NCBI GenBank assembly: GCA_032027205.1
Contig: JAVSMN010000001.1
Coordinates: 2,669,418-2,733,417, forward strand
Direction of reading: 5' to 3'
DNA length: 64,000 nucleotides
From: Zeimonas sp032027205
GTDB taxonomy: Bacteria > Pseudomonadota > Gammaproteobacteria > Burkholderiales > Burkholderiaceae_E
Part shown: positions 38,171-45,695 of the stretch, piece after piece
Layout of the letters: every line of letters begins with the position of its first letter
Numbering within the stretch: the stretch's first letter is position 1
The notes under the pieces: model-generated
The model's input: the letters and a program-made list of their open reading frames with translations, nothing else
Told to the model about the DNA's origin: nothing
Database searches by the model: none
Translations under genes and position numbers: made by a program

Positions 38171-38802
38171 TGCCGCACTCCGCGCATTCCGTCGAGCAGC
38201 AGCGAGAACGTCGCGCGCGCCGCGTCGACGATGCCGCCTTCGCCGCCGAGCAGCGAGCGCTGCAGCGCCAGGCCCTGCAGCGTCGCGACGAACAGTGTCG
38301 CGCCGACCTGCGGGTCGAGCGCCGCCGACAACGCGCCGGCGTCGCGCGCGTCGCGCAGGCACGCCGCGACGCGCCGCGTGTACGCGGCGACCATCGAATG
38401 CACGCGCTCGTGCGTCGCGGCGTGCTCGGCGCCCTGCAGCGCGTGATAGAGGATGCGCGGAGCCCCCGGGTGGCGCGCGATGAAGCGCGCGTGCGCGAGG
38501 AACACGCGCTCGAGGATCTCCACCGGCGAGCCGCCGCCGGCGAAAGCCGCGTCGACCGCCGCGCCCAGATCGCTCTGCACCCAGTCGAAGACCGCGCCCC
38601 AGATCGCCTCCTTGTCGGCGAAATGCCGGAACAGCGCACCGTGGGTGAGCGCGACGCGGTCGGCGATCGCCTGCGTCGTGATCGCCTCCGGCCCGCGCTC
38701 GCGCGCCAGTTCGACGACCGCGGCGACGATCTCGGCGCGGCGCGCGTGCGACGGCAGGCGTCGGCGAGGGGGGAGCGAAACGGGCGGGTCCCGGGGCGTC
38801 AT
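38167..38802 (-). CDS. TetR-family transcriptional regulator
   Basis: A 211-residue repressor. The HTH is in the first 70 residues: RRAEIVAAVVELARERGPEA, TTQAIADRVALTHGALFRHF, ADKEAIWGAVFDWV. The C-terminal ligand domain is helical and unassigned, with a TetR_C-like FVATLQGLALQRSLLG. First gene of the efflux operon and next to the palindrome at 38858-38871, so autorepression of the operon is likely. ATG at 38802. Confidence 0.93.
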   Translation of the reverse strand: MTPRDPPVSLPPRRRLPSHARRAEIVAAVVELARERGPEAITTQAIADRVALTHGALFRHFADKEAIWGAVFDWVQSDLGAAVDAAFAGGGSPVEILERVFLAHARFIARHPGAPRILYHALQGAEHAATHERVHSMVAAYTRRVAACLRDARDAGALSAALDPQVGATLFVATLQGLALQRSLLGGEGGIVDAARATFSLLLDGMRGVRQ

Positions 38803-38857
38803 TCGGCTCGCTATGGGATGCAGTGGGGCTGGTGGAGTGGGACTGGAATCGTAAGTA

Positions 38858-38871
38858 AGTAACGCGTTACT
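38858..38871. promoter_or_regulatory. Palindromic operator, probably for the TetR regulator
   Basis: AGTAACGCGTTACT is a perfect 14-bp palindrome with A/T-rich flanks (TAAGT before, ATTTTAACTT after) in an otherwise GC-rich context. It lies 56 bp upstream of tetR and 39 bp upstream of the divergent FmdE-like gene, and fits the size and symmetry of TetR-family operators. Could control both genes. Confidence 0.6.
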
Positions 38872-38909
38872 ATTTTAACTTCAGCTGCAATCCGGGACCG
38901 TTACGAGTC

Positions 38910-39554
38910 ATGTCCATCGTCGAATCTCCCCGCGCCGAATCCTTCCCGTCGTTCTTCGCCGAGGCTCCCGTCGTCGAGATGCAGGATCCGCTCGCGGAAT
39001 TCCTCGGCGCGGTCGAAGCGGGCCGCCTGCGCTATCGCTACGAGGACGTCGTGCGCATGGCGGGTCATTCGTGCCCGACGGTCGCGTCAGCCTTCCTGAT
39101 GACGCGCGCTGCGCTGCGGCGATTGTACGGAGACGAACTGCCGCGGCGCGGCGAGATTCGCGTCGAGATGCGAGAGCGGCGCGATGCGGGCGTCACCGGC
39201 GTCGTCGCCGCCGTGGCCACCTTCGTCACCGGTGCGACCGAGGACAGCGGCTTCCCCGGGCTCGGCGGACGATTCGGGCGTCGCGAGCGGCTGTTCTTCG
39301 GCCGACCGATCGACGGCGAGATGCGCTTCTCGCGCATCGACCGGGGCGGCGTCGGCGTCGAGGTGGCCGCGAACCTGCAGCGCGTGGGCAGTGATCCGCG
39401 CATGTCGATGTGGATGGGCCGCAGCCTGCACGGCGAGGCAAGCGACGAAGAGACCGCGGCGTTTCGTTCCGCCTGGCAGGATCGCGTGCGCAGGTTGCTG
39501 CTCGAGCACGCCGACGACCCGGACGTGATCGAGGTGCGCGACGTGCGAATCTGA
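38910..39554 (+). CDS. FmdE-like conserved protein
   Basis: A 214-residue cytosolic protein. The segment RMAGHSCPTVASAFLMTRAA resembles the His/Cys motif and following helix of FmdE (formylmethanofuran dehydrogenase operon protein E) family members, and RERLFFGRPIDGEMRFSRID continues a second conserved block. The rest is not recognised. FmdE-type proteins bind metal through such a Cys/His site, but their role outside methanogens is unclear. ATG at 38910; it shares the operator region with tetR and precedes the manganese catalase gene by 53 bp. Confidence 0.5.
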   Translation: MSIVESPRAESFPSFFAEAPVVEMQDPLAEFLGAVEAGRLRYRYEDVVRMAGHSCPTVASAFLMTRAALRRLYGDELPRRGEIRVEMRERRDAGVTGVVAAVATFVTGATEDSGFPGLGGRFGRRERLFFGRPIDGEMRFSRIDRGGVGVEVAANLQRVGSDPRMSMWMGRSLHGEASDEETAAFRSAWQDRVRRLLLEHADDPDVIEVRDVRI

Positions 39555-39562
39555 TTCGCTTT

Positions 39563-39607
39563 CGGGCTCTCCGCTTGCAGCAAAGCGGCTTTGCAAAGGA
39601 GAGCCCG
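39563..39607 (+). promoter_or_regulatory. Inverted repeat in the catalase leader overlapping its ribosome-binding site
   Basis: CGGGCTCTCC (39563-39572) pairs perfectly over 10 bp with GGAGAGCCCG (39598-39607). The right arm covers most of the AAGGAG ribosome site and ends right at the ATG (39608). Inside, GCAAAGC (39580-39586) and GCTTTGC (39588-39594) also complement. If transcription starts upstream of 39563, the start would be hidden in a hairpin. A competing reading is a sigma-54-like GG-N10-GC at 39565-39578, which would put the left arm outside the transcript. Confidence 0.5.
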
Positions 39608-40528
39608 ATGTTTCACCACAACAAGCGATTGCAGTACACGGTTCGCGTCGCCGAGACCAACCCGGGACTGGCGAATCTTCTGCTCGAGCAGTTCGGCGGT
39701 CCGCAGGGCGAGCTGGCCGCGGCGATGCGCTACTTCACGCAGGCGATCGCCGAGTCCGATCCGGGCCGCAAGGACATGCTGATGGACATCGCCACCGAGG
39801 AGCTCAGTCACCTCGAGATCATCGGCACGATCGTCGCGATGCTCAATCGCGGCGCCAAGGGCCGCATCGCCGAGGCGACCGACTCCGAGGCCGAGATGTA
39901 CCGTTCGATCACCGGTCCGGGCAACGATTCGCACCTCACGCAGGTGCTCTACGGAGGCGGGCCGCCGCTGACGAACTCCGGCGGCGTGCCGTGGAGCGCA
40001 GCCTACGTCGACACGATCGGCGATCCGAGCGCCGACCTCCGCTCGAACATCGCCGCCGAAGCGCGCGCGAAGCTGATCTACGAACGGCTGATCGCAGCCA
40101 CCGACGACGCAGGCGTGAAGGAAGCGCTCGGCTTCCTGATGACGCGCGAGGCGGCGCACCAGATCTCGTTCGAGAAGGCGCTGTACGCGATCCAGCCGAA
40201 CTTCCCGCCCGGCAAGATGCCGGTGGACGCGCGCTTTGCGAACGTTTACTTCAACCTGTCGCAGGGCGACGGTGACCAGCGCGGACCCTGGAACAGCGAC
40301 GACAACTTCCGCTACGTCGACCAGCGCGACCAGCAGAGCGCCGTCGACGGCGGCGACGGCGGTGCGCACGTCGGCCTGGAGTCCGCCGAACGCGGCACGC
40401 TCGACCAGGCTGCGCAGCGCACTCGCTCGGACCCGCAATCCGACCCGCTCACGGGCGCCGAATTGGGCATGGGGTCGCACACTCCGGCGAAGGGCAACGG
40501 CAGCGCCGCGCGTCGGACGCCGGGCTGA
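39608..40528 (+). CDS. Manganese (non-haem) catalase
   Basis: A 306-residue di-manganese catalase that disproportionates hydrogen peroxide. Ligand positions are in GELAAAMRYFTQA, DIATEELSHLEIIGTIVAML, AEARAKLIYERLI and MTREAAHQISFEKAL, giving the Glu/His set of a ferritin-like di-metal core; the VLYGGGPPLTNSGGVPWSAAY and PVDARFANVYFNLS segments are characteristic. A charged, low-complexity C-terminal tail (about 250-306) is likely disordered. AAGGAG precedes ATG 39608. Followed by hemerythrin, suggesting a redox-stress gene group. Confidence 0.95.
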   Translation: MFHHNKRLQYTVRVAETNPGLANLLLEQFGGPQGELAAAMRYFTQAIAESDPGRKDMLMDIATEELSHLEIIGTIVAMLNRGAKGRIAEATDSEAEMYRSITGPGNDSHLTQVLYGGGPPLTNSGGVPWSAAYVDTIGDPSADLRSNIAAEARAKLIYERLIAATDDAGVKEALGFLMTREAAHQISFEKALYAIQPNFPPGKMPVDARFANVYFNLSQGDGDQRGPWNSDDNFRYVDQRDQQSAVDGGDGGAHVGLESAERGTLDQAAQRTRSDPQSDPLTGAELGMGSHTPAKGNGSAARRTPG

Positions 40529-40532
40529 CCGC

Positions 40533-40548
40533 TGGTACGCCGGTTGCT
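40533..40548 (+). promoter_or_regulatory. Sigma-54 type (-24/-12) promoter for the hemerythrin gene
   Basis: TGGTACGCCGGTTGCT matches TGGCACG-N4-TTGCW at all but one position. The invariant GG (40534-40535) and GC (40546-40547) are ten bases apart as required. Transcription would start near 40559, about 40 bases before the ATG at 40601. No enhancer-binding protein gene is in the window. Confidence 0.6.
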
Positions 40549-40600
40549 TCAGGGGCGCGGCCGCGGCCGAAGGCGCCGCGACCCCTACGGAGATGCAGCC

Positions 40601-41134
40601 ATGCCCGGTACACGTACCTCGACCCAGAAGACGACGACCCGCTCGCGTTCGAGCAAAGTGAAGGAGAACGACCCGATCGCCCTGCTCGAGGCCGATCACC
40701 GCGAGGTCGAGAAGATGTTCAAGGAATTCGAGAAGAAAAAGGAAAAGGACCGCGACGCGGCGATCGAACTGGTCGGCCGTATCTGCACCGAGCTCACCGT
40801 GCACGCGCAGATCGAGGAAGAGATCTTCTATCCGACGATGCGCGAATGGGGAGGCGACAAGATGGCCGACCTGCTCGACGAAGCCGAGGTGGAACACGCG
40901 AGCGCCAAGGACCTGATCGAGCAGATCTCGTCGATGTCGCCCGACGACGAGCTGTACGACGCGAAGGTCACGGTGCTCGGCGAATACGTGAAGCACCACG
41001 TGAAGGAAGAGGAAGACGAGATGTTTCCGAAAGCGAAGAAGGCCGGTGTCGACATGGAGGAGCTCGGCAGACTGCTCGCCGAGCGCAAGCAGGAGCTGAT
41101 GCAGGAAATGGGCGACGGCGCCGCGGCGTCCTGA
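40601..41134 (+). CDS. Hemerythrin HHE-domain protein
   Basis: A 177-residue cytosolic protein with a charged N-terminal extension (about 1-30, Arg/Ser/Thr/Lys-rich) and a four-helix hemerythrin bundle. Iron-ligand candidates are DHREV, HAQIEEEIFYP, EHASAKDLIEQI and KHHVKEEEDEMFPKAKK. Such proteins bind oxygen or NO, or protect against peroxide. ATG at 40601 follows GGAG at 40589-40592. A sigma-54-like promoter sits upstream, and a manganese catalase gene precedes it by 72 bp. Confidence 0.93.
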   Translation: MPGTRTSTQKTTTRSRSSKVKENDPIALLEADHREVEKMFKEFEKKKEKDRDAAIELVGRICTELTVHAQIEEEIFYPTMREWGGDKMADLLDEAEVEHASAKDLIEQISSMSPDDELYDAKVTVLGEYVKHHVKEEEDEMFPKAKKAGVDMEELGRLLAERKQELMQEMGDGAAAS

Positions 41135-41165
41135 TCGCGCGCCGAAAGCAGGACGGCCCGCCCGC

Positions 41166-41660
41166 ATGTGGATTCCCGCCGAACCGTGGTGGGAACCGGT
41201 CGTGCGGGCGGCGTCCATCTATATCGCTCTGATGCTCCTGATGCGGTTGGCCGGCAAGCGCACGCTCAGCCAGCTCACGCCGTTCGACCTCCTTGTGATG
41301 TTGCTGCTCAGCGAGGCGGTCAGCCCGTCCATCGGCGGCAACGACCAGTCGATCCTGGGCGGCATCGTGCGTGCGTCGACGTTGATCGGCCTGAACCTGG
41401 CGGTCGGATATGCGACCGCGCAAAGCCGCAACGTCGAGCGCTTCATCCAGGGTTCGCCGGTCGTCATCGGTCGCAACGGAACGTTTTTCGAGAAAGTGAT
41501 GCGGCGCCAGCGCATTGGCCGCGACGACATCGAGAAAGCGTTGCGCGAGGCGCAGTGCACGCTGCCGGAACTGGAGCTTGCCGTGCTCGAGCCCGACGGG
41601 CAGATCACGGTCTGGAAGAAATCCGGGAAGTCCTCAGGCGGCGGCGCTGTTTCGCCCTGA
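41166..41660 (+). CDS. YetF-like DUF421 membrane protein
   Basis: A 164-residue membrane protein with about three N-terminal helices (RAASIYIALMLLMRLAGKRT, TPFDLLVMLLLSEAVSPSIG, TLIGLNLAVGYATAQS) and a cytoplasmic C-terminal domain (SPVVIGRNGTFFEKVMRRQR, DDIEKALREAQ) that are diagnostic for DUF421. Function of the family is unclear; members appear in spore and stress contexts. ATG 41166 is 31 bp after the hemerythrin stop, so it may be the last gene of the stress group. Overlaps convergent pncC by 27 bp. Confidence 0.9.
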   Translation: MWIPAEPWWEPVVRAASIYIALMLLMRLAGKRTLSQLTPFDLLVMLLLSEAVSPSIGGNDQSILGGIVRASTLIGLNLAVGYATAQSRNVERFIQGSPVVIGRNGTFFEKVMRRQRIGRDDIEKALREAQCTLPELELAVLEPDGQITVWKKSGKSSGGGAVSP

Positions 41661-42137
41661 CGCGCTGTGGTAGTGCGGAATGCGTTCGAGCGCGTAGTCG
41701 ACGGCCGAGCGGCGCACGACGTTGCGCGAACCGTCGAAGTGCCGCGTTTCCGAAAACAGCCGCGCACCGTCGTCGCCGCGCAGCGCCCAGGCAAAGCAGA
41801 CGGTGCCGGCCGGGACGACGCTGCCCTCGGGCGGCTCGTCGGCCAGCCCGGTGTCGGCGACCGCCACCGACGCCTCGCTGCGCTCCAGCGCGCCCAGCGC
41901 CATCTCGCGCGCTACTTCCTCGCTGGTAAGGCCGAAACGGTCGATCGTCCGCTGCGCGACGCCGAGCAGCCGGCACTTCGCCTGCGGCGTATAGACGACG
42001 TAGCCGACGTCGAGCGAACTGCCGACTCCGCTCGCGTCGGCCAGGCGCCCGGCGATCAGGCCGGCCGTGCACGATTCGGCGGTGGCGACTACGAGGCGGT
42101 GGTCCTTCAGGTACGAGAGCAGCTTCTTCAGTTCCAT
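41634..42137 (-). CDS. pncC: Nicotinamide-nucleotide amidase (CinA C-terminal type)
   Basis: A 167-residue stand-alone CinA C-terminal domain, which deamidates NMN to nicotinate mononucleotide in the pyridine-nucleotide cycle. Signature residues: ATAESCTAGLIAGRLAD near the start, the GVGSSLDVGYVVYT segment, and DTGLADEPPEGSVVPAGTV with the catalytic Ser/Thr/Lys set. The N-terminal MoCF-like CinA domain is absent, as in PncC. ATG at 42137. Confidence 0.88.
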   Translation of the reverse strand: MELKKLLSYLKDHRLVVATAESCTAGLIAGRLADASGVGSSLDVGYVVYTPQAKCRLLGVAQRTIDRFGLTSEEVAREMALGALERSEASVAVADTGLADEPPEGSVVPAGTVCFAWALRGDDGARLFSETRHFDGSRNVVRRSAVDYALERIPHYHSASGRNSAAA

Positions 42138-42202
42138 GGCGACGAGAAAAAGTGGAGCAGACGGGTCCGAGCACTCGGCGAGCCTGCCCGTTTCGCGCGT
42201 AA

Positions 42203-42322
42203 GATTCGATTCGGCATGTGCGCCACATCATGACCAAGCTCGGCTGCCGCTCGCGCGTGGTCGCTGCGGTGCTCGCCGCGCAGCACGGGCTGGCAGGCCG
42301 GCTGGCAGGCGGGCGCGCCTAG
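42203..42322 (+). pseudogene. Remnant of a LuxR-type HTH C-terminus
   Basis: After an in-frame TAA at 42200, an open frame reads DSIRHVRHIMTKLGCRSRVVAA then VLAAQHGLAGRLAGGRA and a TAG. HVRHIMTKLGCRSRVVAAVL aligns with the last part of the LuxR/FixJ recognition-helix region (typically HVRxIxxKLGxRSRxxAAxxA). Nothing upstream continues the domain in this frame. I read it as the 3' end of a lost response-regulator gene; the 11-bp sequence GGCTGGCAGGC is duplicated within the last part (42287-42311). The similarity covers only about 25 residues. Confidence 0.35.
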
Positions 42323-42368
42323 CCGCTGGCCGTATCATCGGACGTTTCGGCGCGGATTTTCTTCGTTC

Positions 42369-43484
42369 ATGGAAACGGAATTGCCCTCGGCGGCGCTGAT
42401 CGCCTGGCTGGGCTTTGCCCTCGGCGCCGTGTTCGGCTTCGTCGGCAACAAGACGAACTTCTGCACGATGGGCGCGGTCTCCGACATCGTCCACATGGGC
42501 GACTGGACGCGCATGCGCATGTGGGTGCTGGCGATCGCCGTCGCGATGCTCGGCGTCTGGGTGCTGCAGACGCAGGGGCTGGTCGACACGCACAAGTCGC
42601 TGTACGCCAGTCCGAACCTGATGTGGCTGTCCAACCTCGCGGGCGGACTGCTGTTCGGCGTCGGCATGACGCTCGCGTCGGGCTGCACCAGCAAGACGCT
42701 GATCCGCATCGGCGGCGGTAACCTGAAGTCGGTCGTCGTCTTCGTCGTGCTGGCGATCTCGGCTTACGTCACGCTCAAGGGACTGTTCGGCGTCTGGCGC
42801 GTGAACACCTTCGACGCGGTCTCGGTGCGCCTGCCGTCCACGCAGGATCTGCCGACGCTCGTGGCTGCCGCATGGGGGCTGCCGGCGGCGCTCGTCGCGC
42901 GCTGGCTGCCGCCGCTCGCGGCGGCGGCGCTGCTCGTCTTCGTCTTCTCGGACCGGCACGCGCGCGGCTTCGACACGCTCCTCGGTGGCGTCGTCGTCGG
43001 CCTGACGATCGTCGGCGGCTGGTACGTCACCGGCCACGTCGGCTACGTCGCCGAGCACCCGGAGACGCTCGAGGAGGCGTTCATCGCCACCAACGGCAAC
43101 CGCCCCGAATCGCTGTCGCTGGTCGCGCCTTTCGCCTACACGCTCGAGCTGCTGATGTTCTGGAGCGACCAGAGCAAGCACGTCACCTTCGGCATCGCAA
43201 CCGCGCTGGGCATCGTCGCCGGCTCGCTCGCCTATGCGCTGCTTACGCGCACCTATCGCGAGGAGAGCTTCCCCGACGCGGCCGACCTGAAGCGGCATGT
43301 GGCGGGCGCCGTGCTGATGGGCTTCGGCGGCATCACCGCGCTCGGCTGCACGATAGGGCAGGGCCTGAGCGGGTTGTCGGTGATGGCCGTCGGATCGGTG
43401 CTCACCTTCTTCTCGATCGTCGCCGGCGCCGCGCTGATGATGAAGCTCGACTACTGGCGGCTGATGCGCGAAGCCCACGCCTAG
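42369..43484 (+). CDS. YeeE/YedE-type sulfur-compound transporter
   Basis: A 371-residue membrane protein with about nine helices and the cysteine motifs of TsuA/YeeE-type thiosulfate permeases: NFCTMG, MTLASGCTSKTLIRIGGGN and ITALGCTIGQGLSG. Such proteins pass thiosulfate or related sulfur compounds. No TusA-like sulfur carrier gene is adjacent, but a SulP anion transporter follows after 95 bp. ATG 42369 has a poor ribosome site. The 230-bp gap before it holds a LuxR-like remnant. Confidence 0.9.
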   Translation: METELPSAALIAWLGFALGAVFGFVGNKTNFCTMGAVSDIVHMGDWTRMRMWVLAIAVAMLGVWVLQTQGLVDTHKSLYASPNLMWLSNLAGGLLFGVGMTLASGCTSKTLIRIGGGNLKSVVVFVVLAISAYVTLKGLFGVWRVNTFDAVSVRLPSTQDLPTLVAAAWGLPAALVARWLPPLAAAALLVFVFSDRHARGFDTLLGGVVVGLTIVGGWYVTGHVGYVAEHPETLEEAFIATNGNRPESLSLVAPFAYTLELLMFWSDQSKHVTFGIATALGIVAGSLAYALLTRTYREESFPDAADLKRHVAGAVLMGFGGITALGCTIGQGLSGLSVMAVGSVLTFFSIVAGAALMMKLDYWRLMREAHA

Positions 43485-43515
43485 CGCGACCAGGACGCCG
43501 CGGCCGGGCTCCGGC

Positions 43516-43545
43516 ATGTGCTCCACGTTATAATGCGAAGCACAT
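43516..43545 (+). promoter_or_regulatory. Inverted repeat around a -10 element before sulP
   Basis: ATGTGCT (43516-43522) and AGCACAT (43539-43545) are perfect inverse copies 16 bp apart and bracket TATAAT (43529-43534), which would be a consensus -10. There is no good -35 at the right distance (GGGCTC at 43506-43511), as expected for an activated or repressor-controlled promoter. The regulator is not known. Confidence 0.45.
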
Positions 43546-43579
43546 CCCGCAGCCATCACTTCCCCGCGAGTCCACGCCG

Positions 43580-45334
43580 ATGATCGCACTGCTCGAAGCG
43601 CGCAGCGCCGGCTTTCTGCGCCGCGAGCACTGGCTGCCGAACATCGTCGCCGGAGCGATCGTCGGCGTCGTCGCGCTACCGCTGGCGATGGCCTTCGCGA
43701 TCGCCTCGGGAGCCAAGCCCGAGCAGGGCATCTACACGTCGATCGTCGCCGGCTTCCTCGTCTCGGTGCTCGGCGGCAGCCGCGTGCAGATCGCCGGACC
43801 CACCGGCGCGTTCATCGTGATCCTCGCCGCGATCACCGCGCGTTACGGCATCGACGGATTGCAGATCGCGACGATGATGGCCGGCGCCATCCTGCTGTTG
43901 CTGGGGGTCGCGCGCATGGGTGCGATCATCAAGTTCATCCCCGATCCGGTGATCGTCGGCTTCACTTCGGGGATCGGCGTCATCATCTTCGTCGGCCAGT
44001 GGAAGGACTTCTTCGGCCTGCCGCCGGTCGACGGCGAGCACTTCCACGAGAAGCTGTGGCAACTGCTGCAGGCGCTGCCGCAGCTGCATGTCGCGACCAC
44101 GCTGCTCGCACTCGCTTCGCTAGCGCTGGTGATCTTCGGCAATCGCATTCCGCGCCTGTCGCGCGTGCCCGGCCCGCTGATGGCGCTGGTCTTCGCCAGC
44201 GTCGTGCAGGCGGTCGTCGGCTTCGACGGCGTCGTCACGATCGGTAGCGCCTTCGGCGGCATTCCGCTCGGGCTCCCCGAGTTGCGCCTGCCCGAGGTCA
44301 GCGTCGCGCGCATGATCGAGCTGATCGGCCCGGCATTCACGATCGCGATGCTCGGCTCGATCGAGTCGCTGCTGTCGGCGGTGGTCGCCGACGGAATGGC
44401 CGGCACGCGGCACAATTCCAACCAGGAACTGATCGGCCAGGGCATCGCCAACCTGGCGGCGCCGCTGTTCGGCGGCTTCGCGGCAACCGGGGCGATCGCG
44501 CGCACCGCCACGAACATCCGCAATGGCGGCACCAGCCCGCTGGCCGGCGTCGTGCACGCGCTCACGCTGCTGGCGATCGTTCTCGTGCTCGCGCCGCTGG
44601 CGGTGAGCGTTCCGCTCGCCGCGTTGGCGGCGATCCTCTTCGTCGTCGCCTGGAACATGAGCGAGGCGAAGCACTTCCTGAAGATGGTGCGGCGCGCGCC
44701 GCGCGCCGACGTCATCATCCTGCTGGTCACCTTCGGCCTCACCGTGTTCGCCGACCTCGTCGTCGCGGTGAACATCGGCGTCATCCTGGCCACGCTGCAG
44801 TTCATGCGCCGGATGGCGTCGAGCGTCGAGGTGCAGAACGTCACGCACCAGGAGTTGCACCAGGAGTTCGCGCATCGCGGTTTCCAGCGACTGCCGCCCG
44901 GCGTGCTGGTCTATTCGGTGGACGGGCCGTTCTTCTTCGGCGCAGCGGAAAACTTCGAGCGCGCACTGGCGACCACGCACACCGATCCGCGCGTGCTGAT
45001 CGTGCGGCTGGGTTGGGTGCCGTTCATCGACGAGACCGGTTTGCAGACGATCGAGGAGGTCATCGTCGATCTGCGCCGGCGCGGGGTGACGGTGATGCTG
45101 AGCGGAGCGAACGCGCGCGTGCGCGGGAAGCTCGAACGCGCAGGCCTGATCGAACTGCTCGGCCGCGAGAACTTCTTCGACGACCTGGCCGACGCGATCA
45201 AGGCTTCGCGGGCGCTGGTGCCCGACGAAGGTCCGACGACCGCCGTCGGGCGGCAGACCGTGCTCAGCGAAACGGCGCAGGCGGTGCTGCGAACGAGCCG
45301 GCACTTCTTCTCGCGGCCGCCGCCGGATGCGTGA
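43580..45334 (+). CDS. SulP-family anion transporter with STAS domain
   Basis: A 584-residue membrane transporter (sulfate/bicarbonate/other anions). The transmembrane core (about 15-420) has LPLAMAFAIASGAKPEQGIYT, GPTGAFIVILA, FTSGIGVIIFVGQ, GSIESLLSAVVADGM and NLAAPLFGGFAATGAIARTA; the C-terminal STAS domain is about 455-560 (PPGVLVYSVDGPFFFGAAEN, ETGLQTIEEVIVDLRRRG). ATG at 43580 is taken as start; the frame is open far upstream only because of GC bias. Substrate is not determinable; the preceding gene is for sulfur compounds. Confidence 0.93.
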   Translation: MIALLEARSAGFLRREHWLPNIVAGAIVGVVALPLAMAFAIASGAKPEQGIYTSIVAGFLVSVLGGSRVQIAGPTGAFIVILAAITARYGIDGLQIATMMAGAILLLLGVARMGAIIKFIPDPVIVGFTSGIGVIIFVGQWKDFFGLPPVDGEHFHEKLWQLLQALPQLHVATTLLALASLALVIFGNRIPRLSRVPGPLMALVFASVVQAVVGFDGVVTIGSAFGGIPLGLPELRLPEVSVARMIELIGPAFTIAMLGSIESLLSAVVADGMAGTRHNSNQELIGQGIANLAAPLFGGFAATGAIARTATNIRNGGTSPLAGVVHALTLLAIVLVLAPLAVSVPLAALAAILFVVAWNMSEAKHFLKMVRRAPRADVIILLVTFGLTVFADLVVAVNIGVILATLQFMRRMASSVEVQNVTHQELHQEFAHRGFQRLPPGVLVYSVDGPFFFGAAENFERALATTHTDPRVLIVRLGWVPFIDETGLQTIEEVIVDLRRRGVTVMLSGANARVRGKLERAGLIELLGRENFFDDLADAIKASRALVPDEGPTTAVGRQTVLSETAQAVLRTSRHFFSRPPPDA

Positions 45335-45352
45335 CGACCGCCGGCACCGCGA

Positions 45353-45541
45353 CTAGCGTGCCTTGGGGTTGGCCACGCCAGGCTGCGTCCGGTAGGTCAC
45401 GCCGTGCTGGGCGAGATAGTCGCGGATCAGCTGGCGCACCACCTGCGACGGCGTGACGTCCTGCCGCGCGCACAGCGTCTCGAAGGCCTTCTTCTTGGCC
45501 GGGTCGATCAGCACGGTCAGGCGGGCGGTCTTTCGTTCCAT
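45353..45541 (-). CDS. Small ribbon-helix-helix protein
   Basis: A 62-residue protein with the RHH/CopG pattern: a short beta strand KTARLTVLIDP, helix KKKAFETLCARQDVTPS and helix SQVVRQLIRDYLAQHG. It probably binds DNA as a dimer. It lacks a toxin partner next to it. Convergent with sulP (18 bp apart). ATG 45541 is preceded by GGAGGAG at some distance (about 11 bases). Confidence 0.8.
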   Translation of the reverse strand: MERKTARLTVLIDPAKKKAFETLCARQDVTPSQVVRQLIRDYLAQHGVTYRTQPGVANPKAR

Positions 45542-45695
45542 GCGCGGAAGATCTCCTCCATGTTCATCTCATTCTAATCGGATGTGCGCAGGTGCGAGCG
45601 TTGTCGTGCCGGCCGGAGTGATTGCTTTCGAAGCGACGGCTGCACGGAGCGCAGAGCGGTTGCTTCCGCGGCTGCGGCGCGCGACCATCGAAGGC

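Noticed and set aside
42287..42311. Sigma-54-like TGGCAGGCCGGCTGGC before the sulfur transporter
   Set aside because: The -12 element lacks GC, and the sequence is explained by an 11-bp duplication in the LuxR-like remnant.
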